Origin: Thermococcaceae archaeon
GTDB lineage: Archaea > Methanobacteriota_B > Thermococci > Thermococcales > Thermococcaceae
Assembly (NCBI GenBank): GCA_030156945.1
Contig: JASGLT010000011.1
Span: 1 to 60,756, forward strand
Direction of reading: 5' to 3'
Length of the DNA: 60,756 nt
Position numbers and translations under genes: made by a program. The notes beneath the pieces were generated by a model, which searched no databases, was not told where the DNA came from, and saw only the letters and a program-made list of their open reading frames with translations. This document shows, piece by piece, positions 1 to 8,415 of the stretch. Numbering within the stretch: the stretch's first letter is position 1; every line of letters starts with the position of its first letter.

Positions 1-1
1 G

Positions 2-2881
2 GTCGCCGCAGACCCGGCCAAGAGGCAGCGCTTCGCCGAGACCGCCATAGAGATCCTCAGGAAGTACGACCTCGACGGAATTGATATCGACTGGGAGTAC
101 CCGGGCGGCGGGGGCATGGAGGGCAACTACGAGAGCCCCGACGACGGCAAGAACTTCGTCCTCCTCCTCAAGGATTTGAGGGAGGCCCTCGACAAAGCTG
201 CAAAAGAGGACCACAAGGACTACCTCCTAACGGCCGCAACGCCAGCAGACCCCGTTAAGGCCGGCAGGATAGATTGGGTGGAGGCGAGCAAGTACCTCGA
301 CTCGATAAACATCATGACCTACGACTACCACGGCGCCTGGGAGACCATAACCGGCCACCTTGCCCCGCTCTACTGCGATCCAAACGCACCCTACACCGAT
401 GAGAACGTCAAGTACCACTTCTGCGTCAACTACACTGTCCAATGGTACATCCAGCACGTTCCAGATAAGACCAAGATAACCGTCGGGCTCCCGTTCTACA
501 GCAGGAGCTTCGCAAACGTCCCGCCCGAGAACAACGGCCTCTACCAGCCCTTCAGCGGCACTCCGGCTGGAACCTGGGGACCGGCCTACGAGACCTACGG
601 CGTAATGGACTACTGGGACGTTGCCGAGAAGAACCAGAGCAGCGAGTACGAGTACCACTGGGATCCGATAGCCCAGGTGGCCTGGCTCTACTCCCCGAGC
701 AAGAGGATATTCATAACCTTCGACGACCCGAAGGCGATAGGAATAAAGGTTGACTACATGCTGAAGAACGGCCTCGGCGGAGTGATGATATGGGAGATCA
801 CCGCCGACAGGAAGCCCGGAACCAACGACCACCCGCTTCTCGATACTGTTCTCCAGCACCTCGGCGAGAAACCGCCGGCGTGGATTCCAGACACCTACTA
901 CATCGGCTCGAACATCCCGAGCAACATAACCGTTCCAGAGCCGACCCCACTGCCGCCGAGCAACGAGACCAACCCGAACCCATCACCGGGTAACGAAACC
1001 AATCCAAACCCGTCACCCGGCAACGAAACCACACCCTCGGACAACCAGACGACCCCATCCACCGGAGATCTGGTCAAGCCAGGTTCGTTGAGCGTAAAAG
1101 TGACCGACTGGGGCAACACGGAGTACGATGTTACCCTCAACCTCGGTGGAACCTACGACTGGGTGGTCAAGGTCAAACTCAAGGAGGGTTCAACCGTATC
1201 GAGTTTCTGGAGCGCTAACAAGGCCGAGGAAGGTGGTTACGTTGTCTTCACGCCGGTGAGCTGGAACAAGGGGCCAACCGCAACCTTTGGCTTTATCGCT
1301 ACTGGCAGTGAACCCGCTGAAGTGATCTACCTCTACGTGGACGGCCAGCTCTGGGATGCCTGGCCCTCAAACGCCCAGCAACCAGAGGAAAACCAGACAG
1401 CCCCAAGCCCATCACAGGGCAATGAAACCACACCAAATCCAAGCCCCAGCAACGAGACGACTCCCACACCCTCCCCCGGAAACGAGACCGCACCCTCAGA
1501 CAACCAGACGACCCCATCCACCGGTGATTTGGTCAAGCCGGATGCATTCAGCGTTAAAATCCAGGACTGGGGAAGCACGGAGTACGATGTGACTTTAAAC
1601 CTCGGTGGAACCTATGACTGGGTTGTCAAAGTCAAGCTCAAGGACGGATCAACCGTATCGAGCTTCTGGAGCGCTAACAAGGCCGAGGAAGGCGGTTACG
1701 TCGTCTTCACGCCGGTGAGCTGGAACAAGGGGCCGACGGCAACCTTCGGCTTCATTGCCACAGGGAGCGAACCCGTTGAGGCAATGTACCTCTACGTGAA
1801 CGGCCAGCTCTGGGACGTCTGGCCAGAAACAGCTCCCAGTCCAAGCAACGGGACCACTCCATCCGACAACCAGACCAGCCCGAACCCATCACCTGGCAAC
1901 GAAACCAATCCAAATCCCAGCCCAGGAAACGAGACTGGTCCGTACGTTCCAGCAGGCCCTGGACTTCCGGAGCACTTCTTTGCTCCGTACATCGACATGA
2001 GCCTCGGCGTCCACAAGCCGCTCGTTGAGTACTACAACCTCACGGGAACACCGTACTTCACACTCGCCTTCGTCCTCTACAGTTCAGTCTACAACGGACC
2101 TGCTTGGGCCGGAAGCATTCCCCTGGATGCCTTCGTTGATGAGGTAAAGGAGCTCAGGGAAGCTGGGGGAGACGTTATTATAGCCTTCGGAGGCGCAGTT
2201 GGCCCCTACCTCTGCCAGCAGGCAAAAACTCCAGAACAGCTCGCCCAGTGGTACATTCAGGTCATAGACACCTACAACGCCACATACCTTGATTTCGACA
2301 TCGAATCTGGTGTGGACGCCGACAAACTTGCGGATGCCCTCCTGATCGTCCAGAGGGAGAGGCCGAACGTCAGGTTCAGCTTCACACTCCCGAGCGACCC
2401 GGGAATAGGGCTCGCGGGCGGATACGGAATAATAGAGACCATGGCAAAGAAGGGGGTCATCGTCGACAGAGTCAACCCGATGACCATGGACTACTACTGG
2501 ACGCCAGCGAACGCTGACAACGCCATAAGCGTGGCGGAACACGTTTTCAAACAGCTCAAGCAAATCTATCCCAACAAGAGCGACGACGAGATATGGGGCA
2601 TGATCGGCCTGACCCCTATGATAGGAACCAACGACGACAAGAGCGTCTTCTCGCTCCAGGATGCTGAAAAGCTCGTTGACTGGGCCATACAACACAGAAT
2701 ACGCTCACTTGCCTTCTGGAGCGTTGACAGGGATCATCCAGGGCCGACAGGAGAGGTCTCACCTCTCCACAGGGGAACCAGCGACCCCGACTGGGCTTTC
2801 AGCCACGCCTTCCTGAGGTTCATGACCGCCTTCCAGCAGGTTGCCAGCACCGCCCAAGTGGCAGTTGCAGTCCCGGTTTGA
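2..2881 (+). CDS. chiA: Chitinase with two GH18 domains (5' end outside window)
   Basis: Secreted enzyme that hydrolyses chitin. The reading frame is open from base 2, so the N-terminus lies outside the window and 959 codons remain. The first GH18 domain carries the catalytic DGIDIDWE motif at nt 74-97. Two chitin/cellulose-binding modules of CBM2-like type follow at about nt 1075-1365 and 1534-1824, separated by Pro/Thr/Asn/Ser-rich linkers with repeated SPGNET units. A second GH18 domain covers about nt 1960-2860 with LDFDIE near nt 2288-2305. This matches the T. kodakarensis ChiA architecture, in which the first domain is known to act as exochitinase and the second as endochitinase. The two binding modules are near copies at a 459-bp offset. 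No C-terminal anchor is seen. The product is certain; the symbol rests on family resemblance. Confidence 0.95.
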   Translation, partial: VAADPAKRQRFAETAIEILRKYDLDGIDIDWEYPGGGGMEGNYESPDDGKNFVLLLKDLREALDKAAKEDHKDYLLTAATPADPVKAGRIDWVEASKYLDSINIMTYDYHGAWETITGHLAPLYCDPNAPYTDENVKYHFCVNYTVQWYIQHVPDKTKITVGLPFYSRSFANVPPENNGLYQPFSGTPAGTWGPAYETYGVMDYWDVAEKNQSSEYEYHWDPIAQVAWLYSPSKRIFITFDDPKAIGIKVDYMLKNGLGGVMIWEITADRKPGTNDHPLLDTVLQHLGEKPPAWIPDTYYIGSNIPSNITVPEPTPLPPSNETNPNPSPGNETNPNPSPGNETTPSDNQTTPSTGDLVKPGSLSVKVTDWGNTEYDVTLNLGGTYDWVVKVKLKEGSTVSSFWSANKAEEGGYVVFTPVSWNKGPTATFGFIATGSEPAEVIYLYVDGQLWDAWPSNAQQPEENQTAPSPSQGNETTPNPSPSNETTPTPSPGNETAPSDNQTTPSTGDLVKPDAFSVKIQDWGSTEYDVTLNLGGTYDWVVKVKLKDGSTVSSFWSANKAEEGGYVVFTPVSWNKGPTATFGFIATGSEPVEAMYLYVNGQLWDVWPETAPSPSNGTTPSDNQTSPNPSPGNETNPNPSPGNETGPYVPAGPGLPEHFFAPYIDMSLGVHKPLVEYYNLTGTPYFTLAFVLYSSVYNGPAWAGSIPLDAFVDEVKELREAGGDVIIAFGGAVGPYLCQQAKTPEQLAQWYIQVIDTYNATYLDFDIESGVDADKLADALLIVQRERPNVRFSFTLPSDPGIGLAGGYGIIETMAKKGVIVDRVNPMTMDYYWTPANADNAISVAEHVFKQLKQIYPNKSDDEIWGMIGLTPMIGTNDDKSVFSLQDAEKLVDWAIQHRIRSLAFWSVDRDHPGPTGEVSPLHRGTSDPDWAFSHAFLRFMTAFQQVASTAQVAVAVPV
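1021..1829 (+). repeat. 459-bp tandem duplication inside the chitinase gene
   Basis: Linker plus binding module at about 1021-1370 recurs at about 1480-1829. Landmarks such as CCTCGGTGGA (1141 and 1600) and GACGACCCCATCCACCGG sit exactly 459 bp apart and remain in frame. Divergence is mostly at third codon positions, with some changes at the module start. This is an internal duplication of a domain-plus-linker unit. Confidence 0.9.
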
Positions 2882-2883
2882 TT

Positions 2884-2902
2884 CCCTTTTCTTCTCTTTT
2901 TG
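2884..2902 (+). terminator. T-rich terminator after the chitinase gene
   Basis: Runs of T on the plus strand (CCCTTTTCTTCTCTTTTTG) lie just behind the stop codon, as archaeal oligo-T terminators do. The next gene is convergent, which makes termination here useful. No hairpin is needed or seen. Confidence 0.5.
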
Positions 2903-2912
2903 ATAGAAAAGC

Positions 2913-3998
2913 TTATGGGAGCGGAATCCTTTCTACCTCAAGTCTGTCCCACGTCGGGTACTCCTCCACTATAAAGAACTTCACGTCCCCTTCAATCGCA
3001 TCAGCAAGTTCAACTGCTACTTCCTCGGGCATCTCTATCCTGCCCTTCTCGCGGTTGATGTAGAGCCACTCGGCTGGGACTTCTGCCTCCTCAATGAGGA
3101 ACTCGTAGAGCTCGTCAAGGTCATCGTATTCCGCTATGCCAAAGCGGAGAGTGCCCTCTTCCGTTATCTCCATGTAAGGCCTCGCCACGTTCCTCGCCAT
3201 CCTCCTAAGCCTGTTCCTGAGCTGAACGGCATCCTTCAGCTTCGCAGTGCACAGGTGGTAGCTAAGGGATGTGTTCTCCTCACCCCATTCCAGGAACTTG
3301 AGGCCAAGTTCAAGGGAACCTTTTATGGCAGAGCTCTCGTCGCTGACCGGCTGGAAGCCCATATCCAAGAGCGTTTTAAGCGTCATCTCACTGAACTCAA
3401 GCTCGTTCACGTTGAGGAATTTAGCCCCGTGTTTGTCTAAAAACTCCGCGTACCACTTCATCCTGTCAAGCTGACCAGGAATAGACGGTATTTCCCCACC
3501 CACGTCCCAGTCGAAGTCGAAGGCCCTCTTTATGTTCCCCATCTCAACCTTGAAGAGCTTTGAGTTCGGCTTGAAGAGGTCGGGGTGAAACCTTATCTCG
3601 TCCAGTCCGGCGTCGTAGAGCTTTGAGAGGGCCTTTTCGGTCGCGAGCGCTCCGGTGGTGTAGAGGTGGATGTGGAAGTCCTTCCCAAAGTTCTCCTTCA
3701 GGACTCTGATGTACTCAACAGTCCTCTCAAGCCTCGCCAGCGGGTCTCCTCCCGTAATTCCAGCGCCTTTGGCTTCCTGAATCCTCGCCTCTTCAATGAC
3801 GTCATCAAAGATCTTAACGGGCCTCTCGTTGGCGTAAACGACGTCCCCCCTCCTCCAGGGGCTCAGAGGGCAGTAGAAGCAGTCCCTCGGACAGGCACCT
3901 GTGGTGAAGAGGACTAACTTTTCACCCCTAACGCAGAGCTGACAGCCCTTAGGAAGGTCTCTCACGGCGTATGAAAAGTGAGGCGTCTCCCAGACCAA
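2913..3998 (-). CDS. Radical SAM protein, COG2108-like
   Basis: Iron-sulfur enzyme predicted to cleave S-adenosylmethionine; substrate unknown. The cluster motif CPRDCFYC (CX3CX2C) is near the N-terminus, preceded by a second Cys pair in GCQLCVRG, and GITGGDPL is the usual glycine-rich SAM-binding strand. A start upstream would add about 39 unlikely residues. I chose the TTG at 3998 because a good ribosome binding site (GAGGTGA) lies five bases before it and a TATA box lies upstream; this gives 361 residues. It diverges from rnp2 and converges on the chitinase gene. The family assignment as an archaeal COG2108-type protein is from pattern memory; the radical SAM call itself is secure. Confidence 0.82.
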   Translation of the reverse strand: MVWETPHFSYAVRDLPKGCQLCVRGEKLVLFTTGACPRDCFYCPLSPWRRGDVVYANERPVKIFDDVIEEARIQEAKGAGITGGDPLARLERTVEYIRVLKENFGKDFHIHLYTTGALATEKALSKLYDAGLDEIRFHPDLFKPNSKLFKVEMGNIKRAFDFDWDVGGEIPSIPGQLDRMKWYAEFLDKHGAKFLNVNELEFSEMTLKTLLDMGFQPVSDESSAIKGSLELGLKFLEWGEENTSLSYHLCTAKLKDAVQLRNRLRRMARNVARPYMEITEEGTLRFGIAEYDDLDELYEFLIEEAEVPAEWLYINREKGRIEMPEEVAVELADAIEGDVKFFIVEEYPTWDRLEVERIPLP

Positions 3999-4030
3999 CC
4001 ATCTCACCTCGCAAGCCCAGGTAGGAGGAG

Positions 4031-4044
4031 GGCTTAAAAAGGTT
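4031..4044. promoter_or_regulatory. Shared TATA region of the radical SAM gene and rnp2
   Basis: GGCTTAAAAAGGTT reads as a TATA-like box on both strands (CTTAAAAAGG plus, CTTTTTAAG minus). Start sites about 25 bases away would fall near 4060 for rnp2 and near 4010 for the radical SAM gene, matching both gene starts. Confidence 0.55.
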
Positions 4045-4071
4045 GGTGGCCAAATCCGTGAAGGTGTTGGG

Positions 4072-4419
4072 ATGAGGGAGAAGCCGAAGTACCTGCCGCC
4101 GACGCTCAGGGACAAGCACCGCTACATTGCCTTCCAGGTTATTGGAGAGAGGCCCTTCAAGAAGGATGAGGTAAAGAAAGCGGTCTGGGAAGCCAGCCTC
4201 TCGGCTTTGGGGTTCCTCGGATCGGCAAGGGCGAAGCCGTGGTTCATCAAGTTCGACGAAAAGACCCAGGCTGGAATAGTTAGGGTTGACAGGAAGCACG
4301 TTGAGGAGCTACGCTTTGCACTGACAATGCTCACAGAGATAAACGGCTCAAGGGCCATCTTCAGAACTTTAGGCGTTTCGGGGACGATAAAAAGGTTGAA
4401 AAAGAAGTTCCTGGAGTGA
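4072..4419 (+). CDS. rnp2: Ribonuclease P protein component 2 (Pop5)
   Basis: Protein subunit of archaeal RNase P, which trims the 5' leader of pre-tRNA. The 115-residue protein has the basic N-terminus and the YIAFQV strand of Pop5/Rnp2, a central [14 protein letters not shown] segment and a lysine-rich C-terminus, with the family's usual length. The family forms a heterodimer with Rpp30 that stimulates the catalytic RNA. That RNA gene is also in this window on the minus strand, about 18 kb away. GGTG precedes the ATG. It converges on the TrmBL1-like gene with only two bases between the stop codons. Confidence 0.93.
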   Translation: MREKPKYLPPTLRDKHRYIAFQVIGERPFKKDEVKKAVWEASLSALGFLGSARAKPWFIKFDEKTQAGIVRVDRKHVEELRFALTMLTEINGSRAIFRTLGVSGTIKRLKKKFLE

Positions 4420-4421
4420 GC

Positions 4422-5447
4422 TCACTCAAGCAACATGAATTTTTCTCCCTCAACGTCCTCAACGTAGCTCTCAACACCGCCAACCTTGAACTCCCCTTTT
4501 TCAGTCTTTATGGTTACGTTGGCCACAAGGGGAGTATACTCGTAGTCTATTATCTCCCCTTTGAGCGTCACCGGATCCCTCGTGTCAACCATGTAGCCCG
4601 ATATCTCCGCCTTCCTCGGGAGACCCGCCATCTTCAGGGTCGTTATGACCGTCCTGATGTTAACGAGGGTAAGCGGCTTGGGAAGGGCCTCATAGTTGAG
4701 CTTCTTCACCAGCTCACTGTTGTCAAAGTACATGGTGTAGAACCAGTGCATGTACTGGAAGACCACGTTCGGACTCTTCGCCCAGAAGGAATAGAACTTT
4801 TCCTTTCTTTTGTCCCTCGGAAGTGTCCCAAAGAATATAGCGTAGTCCGAATCCCCTATTATCCAGCTTGCCATGAGCCATGGAGCCCCGCTGGTCTTTG
4901 CCAGGATTACGTTGTCGCCCATCAGCCAGTCGGGAATCTCGTCCTCCAGCGTCGTCACGATAACAAAGACGATGTCTTTCCTCGCCCTTATGTCGTTCTT
5001 CAGCAGCTTCAGGAACTCGAAAGGAGTGTTGATGAGAACTTCGTGCTTTGCGTTTCTAATAACGTAAGAGACCCTCTCAACGGTGTTGTCAAAGCCCTGT
5101 ATAGTCCATATCTCGGGAAGCTCCCTACCGTGGGTCTCCCTGTAAAGCTCCGCGAAATCCTCCTTAAGCTTTTCTATGTCCCTTGTAAACTCCTCTTTAA
5201 GTCTTTCCAGCACTACTTCAGGATTAACTGGACGATAAAGCCTCGGTGAGCCGTTTATAACATCCACAAACCCCCTCCTGTGAAGGGAGCTCAGAACGTC
5301 GTAAACCCTCGTGTGGGGAATGCCGCTCTCCCTTGTTATGTCGGTGGCCTTACTGGGCCCTATTTTTATGAGGCTTAAATAAGCAAGGCTCTCGTATTTT
5401 GTTAGGCCCAGTTTCTGAAGCTTTTCGATTATGTCTTCCTCTCCCAT
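4422..5447 (-). CDS. trmBL1: TrmB-family transcriptional regulator, TrmBL1/Tgr type
   Basis: Sugar-responsive transcription factor of 341 residues. Residues about 1-90 form a TrmB winged helix (EKLQKLGLTKYESLAYLSL, then GIPHTRVYDVLSSLHRRGFV). A short coiled linker and the C-terminal sugar-binding region follow, giving the full TrmB/TrmBL1 length; the shorter TrmBL2 chromatin protein is excluded. In T. kodakarensis the ortholog (Tgr, TK1769) lies near the chitinase, as here. It represses sugar uptake and glycolysis genes and activates gluconeogenic genes through TATCAC-N5-GTGATA sites. Start chosen at the ATG behind GGTGAGG. A degenerate copy of that motif lies between its own TATA box and its start codon. 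Confidence 0.88.
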   Translation of the reverse strand: MGEEDIIEKLQKLGLTKYESLAYLSLIKIGPSKATDITRESGIPHTRVYDVLSSLHRRGFVDVINGSPRLYRPVNPEVVLERLKEEFTRDIEKLKEDFAELYRETHGRELPEIWTIQGFDNTVERVSYVIRNAKHEVLINTPFEFLKLLKNDIRARKDIVFVIVTTLEDEIPDWLMGDNVILAKTSGAPWLMASWIIGDSDYAIFFGTLPRDKRKEKFYSFWAKSPNVVFQYMHWFYTMYFDNSELVKKLNYEALPKPLTLVNIRTVITTLKMAGLPRKAEISGYMVDTRDPVTLKGEIIDYEYTPLVANVTIKTEKGEFKVGGVESYVEDVEGEKFMLLE

Positions 5448-5476
5448 AATCCTCACCCACTAACTTCCCAGAGTTT

Positions 5477-5493
5477 AATCATTCCCGGTGATG
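5477..5493. promoter_or_regulatory. Degenerate Thermococcales glycolytic motif (TGM-like)
   Basis: AATCAT-TCCCG-GTGATG has the same 6-5-6 layout as the TrmBL1 site TATCAC-N5-GTGATA and matches 9 of its 12 fixed positions. For the minus-strand regulator gene it falls where transcription should begin, 20-30 bases from the TATA box GTTTTATACG near 5509-5518, the position expected for repression. Autoregulation is inferred. Confidence 0.45.
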
Positions 5494-5565
5494 AAATATC
5501 CAGACAAGCGTATAAAACTTTCGTCGGCCATCAAACTTTTTAGGCCCCAAGCAGAATAAAGGACC

Positions 5566-5970
5566 ATGTCAATTGAATACTTCGCCGAATTCATTGCCAA
5601 AAATGTGCCCCCGGGGAAGGTAGTCGAGATAGGAATCGGATTCCAGTTCAAAGTGGCACTGAGGTTAAAAGAGCTCGGCTACGATGTGTTTGCAGTTGAC
5701 TGGAACCCCCTGTCGGTTGAGAAGGGGAGAGAACTCGGCATAAAAACCTTCAGGGACGACGTATTCAATCCGAATATCAGTCTTTACACCGGAGCCAGGG
5801 CCATTTACTCAATCAGACCTACTCCCGAGATAGTTAAACCCATAATTGAGCTCGGGAAGAGGCTTAAGGTTAAGACGTACATCCTGCCCCTGGCTGGAGA
5901 CGTCATGCCCCACGGATTGACCCTTACAAACTATCGGGGACTTCCTGTCTACGTTGCGAGGTTCGGGTGA
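5566..5970 (+). CDS. UPF0146 family protein
   Basis: Conserved archaeal protein of 134 residues with no established function. The N-terminal half reads like a shortened Rossmann methyltransferase core: VVEIGIGFQFKVALRL resembles SAM-binding motif I and VFAVDWNP resembles motif II with its acidic residue. The usual C-terminal half of such enzymes is missing. A TATA-like CTTTTTAGG lies 25-30 bases before the ATG, so the mRNA is probably leaderless. The mutase gene follows after 21 bases, probably in one transcript. Identification is by family resemblance; SAM binding is inferred. Confidence 0.8.
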   Translation: MSIEYFAEFIAKNVPPGKVVEIGIGFQFKVALRLKELGYDVFAVDWNPLSVEKGRELGIKTFRDDVFNPNISLYTGARAIYSIRPTPEIVKPIIELGKRLKVKTYILPLAGDVMPHGLTLTNYRGLPVYVARFG

Positions 5971-5991
5971 ACTGTCCAAGAGGTGTGAAAA

Positions 5992-7344
5992 ATGAAGCTC
6001 TTCGGAACGGCCGGAATCAGGGGGACCCTGTGGGAGAAGGTCACCCCCGAGCTCGCCATGAAGGTTGGAATGGCGTTGGGGAGTTACAAGAGCGGAAAGG
6101 CCCTCGTCGGGAGGGATGGGAGAACCTCAAGCGTCATGCTCAAGAACTCCATGATCTCTGGACTCCTGAGCACGGGGATGGAAGTCCTCGACGCGGACCT
6201 GATACCAACTCCCGCACTAGCGTGGGGAACGAGAAAGCTGGCCGATGCGGGGGTTATGATAACGGCCAGCCACAACCCGCCCACCGACAACGGGGTAAAG
6301 GTCTTCAACGGCGATGGGACGGAGTTCTACGTCGAGCAGGAGAGGGAGCTTGAGGATATAATCTTCTCCGGAGACTTCAAAAAAGCAAGATGGGACGAGA
6401 TAAAGGCCGTTAGAAATGTGGAGGTTATCTCGGACTACATAAACGCCGTTCTGGACTTCGTGGACCACGAGACGACCCTTAAAGTTCTCTACGACGGTGC
6501 CAACGGTGCCGGAAGTCTCGTCGCCCCCTACCTCCTGCGCGGGATGGGTGCTAAAGTCTTCAGCGTCAACGCCCATGTAGATGGTCACTTCCCGGGCAGG
6601 AAGCCGGAGCCACGCTATGAGAACATAGCCTACCTCGGAAGGATGGTGAGGGAGCTGGGTGTTGATCTCGCGATAGCCCAGGACGGGGACGCTGATAGAA
6701 TAGCGGTCTTCGACGAGAAGGGGAACTACGTTGACGAGGACACGGTTATAGCACTCTTCGCGAAGCTCTACGTGGAGGAGCGCGGCGGCGGAACCGTAGT
6801 TGTGTCAATAGACACCGGCTCGAGGATAGACGCGGTCGTTGAAAGGGCAGGGGGAAAAGTCGTGAGAATCCCGCTCGGACAGCCGCACGACGGCATAAAG
6901 CGCTATAAAGCCATCTTCGCCGCAGAGCCCTGGAAGCTCGTCCACCCGAAGTTCGGCCCCTGGATAGACCCGTTCGTAACGATGGGTCTCCTAATAAAGC
7001 TTATAGACGAGAGCGGCCCGCTGAGCGAGCTCGTAAAGGATATTCCGACCTACTATCTGAGAAAGGCCAACGTTCTCTGCCCCGATGAATACAAGGCGGA
7101 AGTTGTCAGAAAGGCCGCCGAAGAGGTCGAGAGAAAGCTCTCAGGAGAGATAAAGGAGGTTCTGACAATATCTGGCTTCAGGATTGCACTGGACGACGGC
7201 TCGTGGATACTGATAAGGCCGAGCGGGACTGAACCCAAGATAAGGGTCGTGGCCGAGGCCCCAAGCGAGAAGCGCAGAGATGAGCTTTTCAAGATGGCAT
7301 ACTCGACTGTTTCCAGAATGGCGAAGGAGACAGAAAAGAAATAA
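5992..7344 (+). CDS. Phosphohexomutase-family enzyme, probable phosphopentomutase
   Basis: Cytoplasmic alpha-D-phosphohexomutase-family enzyme of 450 residues. The phosphoserine loop is TASHNPP (Ser93), the metal-binding loop DGDADR is at 231-236 and the phosphate-binding loop RPSGTEPK is at 409-416. The sugar-specificity loop, usually GExSGH, reads AEPWK at 311-315, so hexose-phosphate specificity should not be assumed. The T. kodakarensis relative TK1777, in the same gene neighbourhood, was shown to be a phosphopentomutase linking ribose-1- and ribose-5-phosphate in nucleoside metabolism. GlmM or phosphomannomutase activity is the alternative. GAGGTGTG precedes the ATG. Translation follows the UPF0146 gene. 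Confidence 0.85.
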   Translation: MKLFGTAGIRGTLWEKVTPELAMKVGMALGSYKSGKALVGRDGRTSSVMLKNSMISGLLSTGMEVLDADLIPTPALAWGTRKLADAGVMITASHNPPTDNGVKVFNGDGTEFYVEQERELEDIIFSGDFKKARWDEIKAVRNVEVISDYINAVLDFVDHETTLKVLYDGANGAGSLVAPYLLRGMGAKVFSVNAHVDGHFPGRKPEPRYENIAYLGRMVRELGVDLAIAQDGDADRIAVFDEKGNYVDEDTVIALFAKLYVEERGGGTVVVSIDTGSRIDAVVERAGGKVVRIPLGQPHDGIKRYKAIFAAEPWKLVHPKFGPWIDPFVTMGLLIKLIDESGPLSELVKDIPTYYLRKANVLCPDEYKAEVVRKAAEEVERKLSGEIKEVLTISGFRIALDDGSWILIRPSGTEPKIRVVAEAPSEKRRDELFKMAYSTVSRMAKETEKK

Positions 7345-7349
7345 AAGCC

Positions 7350-8165
7350 TCAAACGAACCTCGCGGGCCTGAGCGTCCGCACCGATATTTCCTTTCTGTC
7401 AACCATGACCCTAAACCCCTCCTTCGCCACGTAGGTCTTGACCCCAGTCACGTTCTCGATGTACTTCGCCTCCTTGTAGGGGTTGGCGAAGTGCATCTTC
7501 ATGCCGATGTGGCTCATTACGAGTACGTCGGGCTTCTTCTCCATGCTTTTGAGCATCTCAACGGCGTCGTCGGTGCTCAGATGATAGGGAATGCCCATGT
7601 CCCTCGGCCTAGTTATTGCCGCTATGATGATCCTCGCCCCGTCATGCCAGCGGATAAGGTCATCGAAGTAGGCCGTGTCCGGGATGTAGGAAATGTCCCC
7701 TAAGTTCGTCCTCATCCTGAAGCCGATGGTTGTTGGATCGGAGTGTCTGCTGGGAGTTATTATGAACTCCTCCTCGCCGATTGGAATCTTGCTCCCCGGT
7801 TCGGGAATGTGCACGCTCTCGAGAACGTTTATGTGGTACTCGCTTATCGCAGGCGTGTGCTCCTCGTCACCGTAGACCACGCTCTTCGAGGCTATCAAAC
7901 TTCCCCTCTTTTTCAGCGCCCCTCCAGTCATGGCCTCAACCATTATCTCAAGGTCGTTGCAGTGGTCTACGTGCCTGTGGGAGACGAAGATGGCATCGAG
8001 CTTCCTTGGATCGAGCTTGTAGCGCCAAGTCCTCACGAGTGCCCCAGGACCCGGGTCGACGTAAACCCTTTTGCTCGCACTGATGTGAAAGCCCCCGGTG
8101 GAGCGGAACTGGGTTATGGTGATGAACCTCCCGCCCCCGCTCCCGAGGAACGTTATCTCTATCAA
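7350..8165 (-). CDS. Metallo-beta-lactamase-fold hydrolase
   Basis: Predicted zinc-dependent hydrolase of 271 residues. The metal motif SHRHVDHCND (HxHxDH) follows the FLGSGGGR strand of this fold. SRHSDP and later SHIGMKM supply further histidines, and IPDTAY the bridging aspartate. The substrate is unknown; relatives include RNase Z-like and phosphodiesterase-like proteins. The annotated start is a TTG preceded by GGGAGGTG, which puts the conserved strand at residue 4; longer starts add residues with no family match. A TATA box (CTTATATACC on the minus strand) is at about 8210-8219. It converges on the mutase gene with five bases between stops. Confidence 0.85.
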   Translation of the reverse strand: MIEITFLGSGGGRFITITQFRSTGGFHISASKRVYVDPGPGALVRTWRYKLDPRKLDAIFVSHRHVDHCNDLEIMVEAMTGGALKKRGSLIASKSVVYGDEEHTPAISEYHINVLESVHIPEPGSKIPIGEEEFIITPSRHSDPTTIGFRMRTNLGDISYIPDTAYFDDLIRWHDGARIIIAAITRPRDMGIPYHLSTDDAVEMLKSMEKKPDVLVMSHIGMKMHFANPYKEAKYIENVTGVKTYVAKEGFRVMVDRKEISVRTLRPARFV

Positions 8166-8310
8166 CTCAACACCTCCCGGTTCTTCTGCAGACGTAAGAG
8201 TATCACCCAGGGGGTATATAAGACATTGCCCAAAAGCACGTCCATTAGCCTGCAATGAGGAGAAACCTCAATCCCGCTGCAACACAAGTTCGACGTCAAA
8301 TCAGCAGATA

Positions 8311-8378
8311 TTCGACAATGCAAAACGTTTTTATACACGAGAGTATTTCGACCAAAACGTTTTTATACACGAGAGTAT
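8311..8378 (+). repeat. Tandemly duplicated promoter/operator before the OPT remnant
   Basis: The 26-mer beginning CAAAACGTTTTTATACACGA occurs exactly twice, at 8321-8346 and 8353-8378, each preceded by TTCGAC. Each copy has a TATA-like TTTTTATAC, placing transcription starts near 8358 and 8390 ahead of the ATG at 8416. In the second copy TTATAC and GTATAA form an inverted repeat with a six-base spacer (8363-8380), a plausible operator overlapping the TATA box. Confidence 0.8.
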
Positions 8379-8415
8379 AAGGTTATATGCCCTTTAATAC
8401 AGGGGGGTGCAACTC

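Noticed and set aside
227-859. Long open frames antisense to the chitinase and to other strongly coding genes (also 4416-5249, 25494-26258, 42936-43517)
   Set aside because: They mirror codon bias of the true genes on the other strand, lack ribosome binding sites and promoters, and their translations have no family features.
5488-5540. Perfect C-box sequence GTGATGA upstream of the UPF0146 gene, considered as a second C/D sRNA
   Set aside because: No CTGA D box follows within a suitable distance and there is no closing stem; the bases are better explained as the TGM-like operator.
8311-8378. CRISPR-like array because of repeated 26-mers
   Set aside because: Only two copies, each containing a TATA box, separated by 6 bp rather than a 35-40 bp spacer, and no cas genes nearby.
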